NCBI GenBank assembly: GCA_947172415.1
Contig: OX359189.1
Span: 1,014,501 to 1,078,500, forward strand
Reading direction: 5' to 3'
DNA: 64,000 nt
From: Chondrosia reniformis
Lineage: Eukaryota; Porifera; Demospongiae; Chondrillida; Chondrillidae
A model generated the notes under the pieces. That model searched no databases. It was not told the origin of the DNA and saw only the letters and a list, made by a program, of their open reading frames with translations. The translations under genes were made by a program, and so were the position numbers. This document shows positions 40,301 through 52,300 of this stretch, one piece after another. Numbering within the stretch: position 1 is the first letter of the stretch; each line of letters begins with the position of its first letter.

Positions 40301-43300
40301 GGATTGGTACTGCACTACAACTCCCATACGCATTCTATCCTGAGTATGTTGGTCAGTCAAGGTCATTTGAGAGCAGTCTGGCTCTATTCTAATGGCTGTA
40401 CTGTCACTGCATGTTAAGGAGTTGGTTACTGGACGCATTCTACTGCTGTCCATCGTGTTATACAAGCCATAGACTGTAATTGATGAAGTGACATCAGCAT
40501 TTGTAAGAATAGCAGTATTGGCCATTTCACTGGAATTTGTTGAGGCAAAAATACCAATCATTTCCACATCCATTGAATACAGTCGTCCACTGCCAACTGA
40601 TAGACCTCTTCTATCTACAAATAACCCAGCAACTGGATCATTAAGAATAAATGGACCTTTTACAGTCTGTAGGATTGATACTAAAGATGAAAAGAGGGTA
40701 AAACCACTGCTATGATGAGATGTCACTCGATATCTGATGCCAAATATAGATTGCCTCTGTGTATTTTCTGGTGTGTCTGCCTTGCTCTGCAGAAGACAGG
40801 CTAATGAGAGGATTTCAGAGTTTGTGCCAGCAGAAAGCTCCTGTTGACACATCCACGCTCCTGTATCCTCCAGCTCTATGAACCTTACTTCACTATTAAT
40901 AGATGTTATGGTCATTTGGAAGGCGTTTACTGTGTAAGGAGCTGATGCTGTTAGTACGACAGTAAATTCTTGGCCAACCACTACTGGATGATTAGGTATG
41001 GTAGATACTATATTGTAGTCAGTGACTGCAATTGTTGCTTCATTATCTGAATTGATGGTAACCAATGAACCAATGACAGTGGATCCGGAACCAGAGCCCC
41101 AAGTTATTGATACTCTAACACTGCCATCTGATTCAAACCATTCTTCTGGCAAATCAATGCTCATCCAACATATTCCATTGAAATAGTCATTCTGACAGAT
41201 ATCATCAGAAGTAATTGTGGAAGACCCCAGTAGTTCAACCTGTAAAATGACTCCACTTCCATCAACTGCTACAGTGCTCAGTGAGCGGTCCCTTAGCTGC
41301 AATGCAACCATCAAAGCATTGTCACTCTTCCAGTAAGCAGTTTTCTGAAGGTAGCCATTCACTTCAAACACTGGTTGAGGAGGTTTAGAAAAAATTGCAG
41401 TCTTCTTCAAGCCACCAATATCAGCCGTCATTTCAACTGGATCTCCTAAATCTCCTATAAAGACAACATCTTGTGTGACACCAGAGAAATCATAAGTGGA
41501 ACGTAGTCTTTCTTGTCCAGCAACTAAGAAACCAGGTCCTTTAATGTGAAGGTCAAAAGGTTGGATTTCTACAACTGTGATGTTAACAGTGAGAGTACAG
41601 AATAGCCCACTAGAAATACTGGTGGCACTGATGGGCAGCGAAATCTGGTCATTGTTGTAAGAATGGACATTTGTAGTCAATGTGAATGCATTAGGTGCTA
41701 TTTTAACCAAGTTAAACATCTCTCTAATGTTTCTTTCCATCAGTATAGTAAATTCCATGTCTCTGTGATCAATGAATAAATCATCATCCTTGATAGTCAC
41801 ACTGATGATTTCATCACCAATAGGAGCACCTCTAAAAAGAACAGCAGCATAAGCTTCGGGATCACAAAGAGGAGCAAACTCATCAACTGGATCCACAAAG
41901 ATTGTAACTCTAGCAGAACTACTCAAAGAAGGTGTACCACCATCCCTAGCAACAACAGCGAAAGGAATTTCAAATATTTTCTCATAATCTACTGGTTTTT
42001 CAAGGATAACTACTCCATTTCTGTCAATAGTAAAGTAATCAGCTGGTCCTTCTATATCAAAAGCAAGTTGTCCATTTTCATTAGCATCCAAGTCATAGAC
42101 ACTGAGGGAGAGAACAGAAGTACCCGTGGGCTGATCTTCTTTAACTCTTCCTACAAAGTTGTTAGAACTGAATGTCGGTTTGTTGTCATTTATATCATCA
42201 ATGATGACCCTTATTGTTACAGTTCCAGTTTTTTCTGCTATTCCACCATCTACTGCTATGACATTGAACTCTATTTCTGATCCATATTCTCCTTCACGAT
42301 CTAGAGGATTGATTAAAGTGACTATACCATTTACTTCATCAATTGCAAAGAATTCCTTCACAACATCAAGTTCAAAAGAGTATTGCTCCACGGCTCCACC
42401 TCTGCCAGTATCGTTATCTCTTGCTGTTAAATTGAGTTTGAAAGATGCATCTAAAGTTTCCTCAATTAAATAAATTTCTATGTAAGATGGATCAAACACA
42501 GGAGGCGAATTATTGATGCAGTCGCTGGTAGACAAATCAGAAAAGATATTAAGGAATGGGTTAAATCCTAGTGGAAGTGTAACCCCCTCTGATCCTTGGT
42601 TGCTTGGTAACACAGAGAGAGTTGTAGCCTCTGGGAAACGTTGAGGGATAGCATCATCTCCAAATAAGGAAAGTGTTCCCCATTCTCCTGAAATAATGAG
42701 GAATGAAACTCCCATTTGACCTACTGTTAAGGCTGAATTCAATTGAGTCACAAACATTCCACTTCCACTGTGGCTCAAAACCACTCCTCCAAAAGATATA
42801 CCTTCCGATATACTTCCACTGACTATAGTCTTTCTACCAGCTAGATCATGTATCACTGACTCATCAAACTGCTCCTGGAACAATGCATCTTGATGGCTCA
42901 AAAGCATCACCGAGGTTACATCACTGTCTGCCACAGGTCTTTGTCCCCTGTATGCCAACTCCAATCCAACCGCAAGGTAGCAGTCACTCAGAGCTACACC
43001 ACTGGAGCTGCTGGAAACAACTAATGGGAATCTGAAGAATGCCGCATCAAGGTAGTAAAGGAAGTCCTTCTGGTTGCAAGGGGAAGCTTGGCTCATGTCT
43101 GATTCCCTGTCACACATGCCTAGTACATCTAAAACATCAAATACACAGTCGTTATTGAAGTCTCCTAGCTCCTTTCCATCAACACAGAAGCACAGAGAGA
43201 AAGGAGTACACCTCCTCTTGGTGGGAATGAAGGTGGACAGTCTTACATAAGGAATATTAGAAACTTCAAGCATAGTGCCAGATCCTTCAATAATTACTCC

Positions 43301-46300
43301 AATAGCCTCCACAGGATAATCATCTTCTGTTGATACCAGCTGTCCCCTAGAATTCCCCATCACCATCACTTGAGCTGCTATGACAGCTGGAGAAGTGGTG
43401 GTTGTCTGGGTGGCCTTGAATGTAACCATAGCAACCTCAGTAAGTCCGCTAAAGGTTCTACCACTAATGCCACCAAGCAGAACAGAACCTATATACTTGT
43501 GGCCACTGTGTCTGAAGTACTCCCCCGTCCAATCACTTCCCTCCTCCACCGATGAGAGAGTCAAATAATCACTGTCAAAAGCTAGAACAATCTCAACTGC
43601 ACTGATTTCATTCTCCCCAAAATTAACTCTAACTGGTACTGAAAATGTCTCATCTACTGCCTTGGGTGAAATGGGCACATCTTCTAATGAACCCAAATCA
43701 ACAGCACCTTCGTCAGTTGGGAAAAGGTTGACTACAAAAGAGGTCGAGTCAAATCCATTTGAGGTACCGTCATCAAAGATTGCTGTGAGCTTTATAGAGT
43801 CAGCTACATTTCCAAGCACAGATATCTCCCCTGAAGTATTGCTCACTTTCAATGCATTATCAACTGGAACTTGCAGGGTAACAAAATCCAGGTAAACAGC
43901 TCTCGCAGTCTTGTAAAAGTCACATACTTCGGTCCCATCATTGAATTTCCAATCTAGTACGACTCTTTCATTTGATGAATTTGGTGACTTGGAGAAGCCA
44001 ATAGATGCTTCTTCAACCCAAACAGGGCTGTCAAATACAGTTAAATCAAAGGTGTAGAATATTGAACCAACCGTTGCAGTAAGAGATGTCTGACCTTCTA
44101 AGAAAGTAGTGACGCTGCCGTTCTCCTCAATGTTAGCAACAGAGTCATTAGAGCTTGCAAACCTGGCTTCATTAGTTATGGTCTGATAGCTCACTATTCC
44201 CAAAGCATCCTGGAACTTCCAAAGCACTTGCAAGTTAGCTGGTTGGTAGTAACCAGTGTTTCTGACTTGGTGAATCTCTGAGAGAGCTGCATCTTCTTCA
44301 CCAGGACAAACAGGGAAGGGTCTTAGGTTAACTTCAATTTCAAGCAAACTTACCAGTACCTTAATTTGACCTGTGGCCTGGACATCCAGGCCTTTGAATG
44401 AGGCTGTTAGAATAATATCAACTGGATCAGTAACATTAGGTGGAACTTCCACCAAATACATTCCATTGCTGTAAGAAATATCTAGCACTGGTGGATCACT
44501 GTTAAGAGAAAGGAACTGACTTTCAGTAACATCTAGTGGCATCTCTTCATCATATTTCAGGTAAACTTGTATCAAAGTTGATGATGGCAGCCCAATGCTA
44601 TATTTCAAGGAATAGTCATTCTGTGGTACTAACACCTCAGTGAAGTCACCAAAGTACAAAGTACGAGTTGCAGGAGCTAGTGGTACTGGAACCTTTTCAT
44701 TTGAAATGGTACCACTGCACGATGTAGACCAAGTGGCATTAAGTGGGTAATTGTTGGGAATTCCTACTAGAGACACTGTAGATGCATTCAGAAGTACAGA
44801 GTCATCAAGTCTGGTGTAGGATAAACCTTCCTTCTCAGTTAGGAGGGAAATACAGCCATCATCTGTGACCATAAATGTCTTCAAAATTCCTTCATCACCA
44901 ATTCCAGTGAGCTGAGGGTTGATAGAAGCAGTAAGGTCTGTTGCTTCTGGAGAAACATTTCCATCCATTGGGGTCAAAGTCAAACCAGAAGAAAGATAGG
45001 AAACTAACCCTAAAACATTAACTTTGTCAGCAAGGGTCACTCTAACCGAAATAGTAACAGAGTCAAACCGAGGATGGATAAATGATATACTAGCATCACC
45101 CTGACTTATTCCTGCAACTCTCAGACCATCTAAGGAAATGAATCCTGGATTGTTATTACGAAGCCTGTCCATAACCAGGTTGTTGACAAGGATTGTGGAT
45201 TGAAGAGATGGCTGTGCTGTTATAGTAGCTCTTGCATGGATGTTAGTCCACTGGTAAGTAGGAACACAACTTATGATACCTCTCATTGAAACACCTTCTA
45301 TGGCACTCAATGTATCATCTTCAATAGATATACTTACACTTGATAGTGGATACCAGACTGTAAATACAAAGCTTTCATTACCAATTGCAACACCTTGCCT
45401 GTTGTTTTCAACATTAATGTAAGCTTCACTTGCTCCACTGGTTTCTGTGCCATCCACTAACACTCCCTTACATCCATCCTGGATTTTCAGAATGTCTGTG
45501 TTCAAACTTGTACAGGTGAGGGAATCACCGTCAGCAACCTGGATGACCGATGGATTACCTGTCCAGGCTCCGCTGATGGTGAAATCTAACTGTACTGGGC
45601 TCCCGGTGAAAGGAACTATATTGACCAAACTCCTAAAACCAGTGGACAAGAAGGTCTTTTTTAACTCTGGAGATAGTAGCCAAATGCAGCCAATGGATTC
45701 TTGAAGTAGGTTTCTGTCATTTAGGGTCACATTAAAGTCAGAATCATTCCTAAGATAAGGAGAAGACCTCACCGCAAGGTGACCTGTACATCTGATTTGA
45801 ATGGATGATGGTGGATTCTCAAGACTACGGACAGTGAATGGAACACTCATCTTTGCAGTCGAATCAGAAGCAGCATTCATCTGTCTGCTAGCGGTGATGT
45901 AGACACCGTCATTAGCCACGCTGCTGGCTGCCTCCCACCCATCATTCACGTCCTCCAGTACACCAGAGCCAAACTGGATCCAATTCTCGTTGCACTGGCA
46001 GAAGATTGTAAAAGTAGTGATGGGATTTTCTTCTTCTTTGGTGGATATGGTTATTGTAGACATGTCTCCAGGATAGTGGTTTCTCTCAGGTAGTTCGATA
46101 AAAATGGAGGTTAGTATGGAGCTGGAATTGACTGGAGATGGTATAATCATTCTTACCTCATACATTTCAGTCAAAACACCAGTTGTTATGGTAACAGCAA
46201 CAGTGTGAATGCCAGGAGTTCTCCAATCATCCAAAACTGGTATTGTGAGAATTGTAAGAGGGCTTTCACTAGAAATGGTAGTTTCTGTTTGTGTTGGAAT

Positions 46301-49300
46301 CCCAAATAGAGAAGCTACTGCCACAACTGTTGTATCTAAAATGAGGGTGCCTCTCCATCTATTCAGGCCTTGAATAGCTATTTCAATTGCATCATCTTCT
46401 AGTCTGATTTCAGGAGTAAGAAGTGATGTTATCAAGAATTCTGTTTGTTGTGGTTCAACTGAGAATTGGGCAGTTTCTGTGTTGGTATCAAAGCTGGTTG
46501 TAAAGCTGTAGTTTGATAAAGGCAAAGAAGTATAAAAGTGGCCAAATGACTGAGAGAAGGTGACTCCAGTGGGTGAGGACTGTGGTCCCTCTAGGGGATA
46601 TCCGAGAGAGGTCTCAAAGTCAACCACATCCACTGAGCCAATTACGACTACAAGTTCTCCTGTGCTCATTCTGATTGGTGAACTTATAGCACCATCCCTC
46701 ACTTGAAGGGAGTAGATAAAGGTGGTTTTCACAGAATCTGTGATGATTCTACGAGTTGTAACTATGCCATTGCTGTCTATACTAACAGGCCCATCAGAAG
46801 GTCCAGACAAAACTGTAAAAGTTAGTGTATGAGAACATAGGTCACCATCAGATGCTTGTAATGTCATAATGTATTCATCTCTGGCTGTACTGGGAGGTAC
46901 TATTGCAATGAACCGTGAGCGATCAAATAGAGGTGGATATAGATTTTCATCAGAAACCCGAACAGTCACTATTTTAGTTGTTGTCAAATTATCAGGCCTT
47001 CCAGGTCGATCCACGGCCTCCACTATTACCTGATGGGTTAATTCACCCGGGGTAGGGTTGATACATAGGCTCCCAGCAACAGAAAGTACACCAGTTTCTT
47101 CATTAATTTCAAACACATCCATTTCGCTTCGTAGAAAATAACGAAGTGTTTCATTGTCTCCCAGATCTTCATCAATAGTTCTTACAGTAAGTAAAGATGT
47201 ACCTGGAGGAGTGTTCTCTGAAATCGCCTCATTATAATCGCCCAAAAACTGAGGAGGGTTGTCGTTAATATCATCCACAAACACAATCACTCTAGCACTG
47301 GATGTAAGTCCCAGTGAGTCAGTAGCTCTTATGGAAAAGATGTAGAAAGGAACTTCTTCTCTATTCAGTGGAGTTTGGAGAAGTAAAGCAATTCTTGAAT
47401 CAGAAGGATGAGCAGTAACCCTAAAGGTTCCATCTCCATCCAAGATGTCAGCTGTAAACATTCCTCCTAAACCAGTATCTGGATCATGTACTTCAAAGGA
47501 GTAAATAGGAACAGTTAGTGAAGTAGAAGTGTTTTCTAGAATGCTCAATTCATATGTGTCGTTAGAGAAAATTGGTGCCAAATCATTCACATCTGTGACC
47601 ATCACAATGACAGAGGTGGTTCCAGTCTGTGCTGGCTTTCCTCCATCTACTGCTATTACTTTGATGTTATGCATTTGGTGACGCTCAAAGTCTAGTCTAT
47701 CGCTAATTGTTATGACACCAGTTTCCTCATCAATCACAAATGGACCTCCATCTGTGTCTACTATTGTGTATCGGGAAATCACACCGTTTTCATTTTCTGA
47801 TGGATTGTCGTCTCTGCAATATGAGCCACGATCATCATCTTCAGCCATGACCGTTTGCACAGTTGTACCAGGACTTGCGTTCTCACTGAGAGTACTTGTG
47901 GTGGTCGGGCTGAAATACGGCTGATTGTCATTCTCCTCGCAAACACTGATGATGACTGTTTGAACAACATCTGGTTGACCAGACTGGCGTGCCACAAAAT
48001 GAGCTCTGAACACTCCAGTTAGGTTTACAATTGACTGAACAAGTTCACGATCTAATTCCCTTTTGAGTGAAAGATTTCTAGTTAGTGGATCAAAGTTAAA
48101 GAAAACATTCTTAAGATTAGATTCAAAGAAGGCTGTTCCAGAAGGAAGGGCTGAGAAAGCAAAGTCGAATATCACCTCCACTTTAGCTGCTTCTCCTTCA
48201 TCTAAATCTGTGACCACAAAGGTATGAAAGGGAACAAAAGGAGGGATTGACTCTGAAATGAATATTTGTTCATTATCTTCAAATCTGTTGAAATATTTAA
48301 ACACTGGCGGGTTGTCATTTACATCTAAAACAGTCACAATTACTGTAAATATTGAGCTCAAAGGTTTAGGCACCATGACAACATTTTCAACAAGTACTGT
48401 GAGGTTGAATTCTGGCACTTCCTCTCTGTCAAGTGGTCGCAACAAAATAAGTTCAGCAGCTGTGCTATTGATGGACATAAAAGTAAAATATGTAGAATTT
48501 TCATCATCACCATCAATTATGGTGTAGGTAGAGTTCTGAAAGTCAATATTAATATCTTCATCATTTGAGTTTACTATAAAACCAGTGCCTCCAATGTCTG
48601 GCCCCTCTTCTCGATAGAAGTTGTAAACTGGTGTTTCAGGGATGGGGGAGCCATCGTTGACATCAGTGATCTCCACAAAATAGCCAATAGTGTTGCTTCT
48701 TCTGAGTTGCTCATAAGGGGCTTGATCTGTTGCCTGTAGCACCATGTCTACCCTTACAAAACTTTCATAGTCAAGGGATCGGAGAAGGATGATCTTACCA
48801 GTGTTTTCATCAATATCAAATAGGCCGTCCTCTGAAGAGCTGACAATGGAATACTTTATCTCACCAGATGGACCAATATCCTGATCATTTGCCCTGACAC
48901 TGACAAAGATATCGTTGTCTACAGGAATATCTTCGGATATACGCTGACTATAAGGCCCCAAAATGACCCATTCAGGAGTGTAATTGTTGAAACAGTTTAT
49001 GGATGGATAGAGAACATCAAACTCTATCCAGGCATTAAATCCCACTGAGACAAAGATATCCGCTGATGCAAGTGTAGCATTCAGAGATCCATGTTTAGCA
49101 GAGGTAGAAAATGGTCCAGTTATGAAGGCTACATGTTCCTGTGAAGCTATGAGGATGGCAAGGGAGATGTTTTCCCCATTCAGATTTCCTGGGGCTGTCT
49201 TGATAGCGTATTCACCATAGCCAAAGTACTCTGCCTCCCACCAACCACCTGAAGCATTGCGAGGCAGCTCAGCAGTTACCAGTGCACCTGTGTCCAATCC

Positions 49301-52300
49301 ATTATCATCAAATCCTGTTTGGAAGTCTGGATCCAAATGGAATACACCAAAGAAAACTTGAGTTGAACTGACATTGTAGAATTGGGAAAGAGTAATATTG
49401 ACTGTTGCCGGGCAACTATTCTCAGCCACAACATTCACAAGACTGTAACTGACTAAAATGGGAATCTGATTGAAGCTTGATCTTTCAAGAATCCTCACAT
49501 CCCTTAAATCATTGACAGTGTTCAAATCTGCATCAATAGCAGCAACTTGTGGTTTGGTGTTATTAACTGAACAGAGGATGTCAGGGTCAGTAAGGAATCT
49601 CCTAGCACAGAAAGCATCTTGCAAATCAAATTTACAGTCATTATTAACATCTCCTGGTATGTTGTCACTGCAGTTAATGTTTGTTGGTATTTTAGCTGGG
49701 GCTGGATAGTAACCATTAGTGCCCAAACCATCAGAAAATTCTATGCTAGCTGCAGCACTATTCTGCAAAGATGGAGAGAAGCCTAATGGAGCATTTCTCA
49801 CTTCCAATAGCTCATTAACAAAGTCAACTGCATAGGTAGCTCCAGTGAGCAGTAGCTTGAACTCAACTGTTCCCAGATACAAGCGTTCATTTCCAATAGT
49901 TTCTTCTGTGATAATCCACCCAATACTCAGAATACCTTCCTCAGCGTTGTCGGTCCAGTAGTTATGTCCAGAGAAGCTCACATTATCAGTTTCTACTGTC
50001 AGAATCTCCATGGCACTGGAGTTGTATAGGACACTAAAAACACAACTCATCACCTCCAGGTTGTCAGCATTCAAGTAAACGGGCAATTTAATTATGTCAG
50101 TAAAAACTTCAGCTGGTAAGCCTGTTTCGTTGCCAACATCCAAATCCCCCAAGACAGGCTGAAGGTTAGCATAGAATGAGATATTGTCACTCACAGGGTC
50201 CCTCCTTATCACAATTCTAACCAATTCAGTTACATTGACCAATACAAATCCATTCTCCTCCATCTCCTCTTTAGTCATGTTCACACTGCCAATATCTGTC
50301 CCATTGATTGTGGCATTGTCATATACAGTCATATTGTCCATGCTACCATCCACTGTCACCATCACTGTTCTTGTTACATTTTCATATCTGATCATTACAG
50401 GATACAACAAAACCAACTCCAACTCCACAGCCTCTCTTGAGTTTCCCTGAAGTACAAAACTGCTGTTAATGTTACTTTTGTCAATAATACCAACAGCAGA
50501 AGAGGAGGCTGCCCATGTATAATTGACTGCAGTTAGCAATTCCAATGTAGACATGGCATCAAGGAGGATGTTTCCATCCGACAACGCAGCGGACACAGTC
50601 TCCAAGGTAGTTGGAGTCCCCAAAATACCAGAAAAAGTATCGTTGTCAATATTTTCAAATTCGAGAAGGATCAAATCTGTGACATACAGTAACTCATCAG
50701 AAACAGTTAAATTAAATTCAGCTTGGAAGCTATTGTAGCTGGCAAGTAGAGTTACTGATCCAGATTGGAGAGGTATAATGATAATTATATCTGATCCACC
50801 AGTATCCACTGAAAGATCAAAGGAGGTATTGGAAGCAATTTCCACAAAAGTTCCTGAAACATTATTACCATCAGAAAGTAGAGCTCTGGCTACTAGACTA
50901 ACTGACTGGTAAGTTGGGGTAGATGTACCAGCAAATCTCCTCAGAGTTGCCACTTCTCCGTGCATGTATTCTGGATACAATTGCATTGTGAGCTCCAGGT
51001 CAACAACTCTAACAATCTGAAGTACAAGTGAGGTTGTAAAGTTCCAATCCGAATGTTCATATGTAGCAGAGACCACTACATTCCCAGGAGAAGCATTATC
51101 AGGTACCATAATTAGAGAATTTGACACAACTGTCAATTGACTAGAGTTACTGGTAGAGATGGAAACATAGGAGTACATTGTGACATCCCTGATAGTGTTA
51201 CCATCAACAACCAGGAGTATTTGGATGGTTGCCGTCCTTTGTAGTCCAGTCAAAGTAGTGTCTTCATCAGTGGTCAGGACAAGGGTGGAGGAGTTTAATT
51301 CAACACGTAGAGGTGATGCAAGATTGTCTGTGTTAACGTACCAGCTGTTTCGTATGTTTTCCTCCACACAGGTGTCTCCATCCCATTCCACTTGAAGTGC
51401 TCGACTGCTGCTCCTTCTGTATACAGTTATGTGACTTTTATCATCCACCCTTACAGTATCAGCATCTAAAGATGTCAATTCTATTTCTGCCTCATCTATT
51501 CTCAAAGCACTACTATCAGTCATTAGTATTTCACTATAGACATATCCCTGTTGATAGGCTCGGGAGAATCCGGTAGCGAGATCCAAGTATAAGGTAGTGG
51601 TGTGACTCATGCCTGCAAATCCACCATCTAAGTCATCTCTGGCGTATCCTTCAGGTATGATTGTAAGGTGGAGATCAGAAAGGTAAACTTTGTCATCTGT
51701 AACACCTACTGAAGGTGAATAAACTACCCCTCCACCAGTTAGATCCAATCGTACAAATGTGAAGCCAGTTGATTTTCCAATGACATATGGCAATTCTTGG
51801 CTAGTATCTAGGACAGCTATATCTTCATCAATGATGTACAGAAGGTCCTTTACTAGGTGGGTTATATCTGCTGATCTGTGTTCAAAACGAAGTCTGAAAT
51901 TGGACTCAGCAAACACAGCTGTTTCCTGATAGCGAAGATCTGAACAGTTCTCAATCTTGTTCAAAGTGCTGTCTGCAAATCTTATAGTGGTTGAAATTGG
52001 GAACCAGACATTTATGTACACTTCAAACTCTCTTACAGATCCTGGAATAGCAGCCAGGAGGATGGCACGTTCCTCACTTCTCTCTTCTGTGCCATTCAAA
52101 TATGCAAAATTGCAGTCACTCTTGACATTGAGGACAGTTTGATCTCTGCTAAAGCAATAGGCCCCTTTGTAGTCATAGTCTATCGAACCACTTTTATATA
52201 TGGCAAACAAAGTTAATTCACTTTGAACAGGTTCTCCATTCAGTCTTGCAGTGTTCAGAAGGGTGCCACTTCTGCTGTGCCCAATCAATTCATTTGGTTC

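Noticed and set aside
37970..50165. Bacterial contamination or recent bacterial transfer because of cohesin and dockerin domains
   Set aside because: The domains are in the same frame as dozens of cadherin repeats and spliced exons, and are flanked by cysteines typical of secreted animal proteins. An ancient origin is possible but not shown here.
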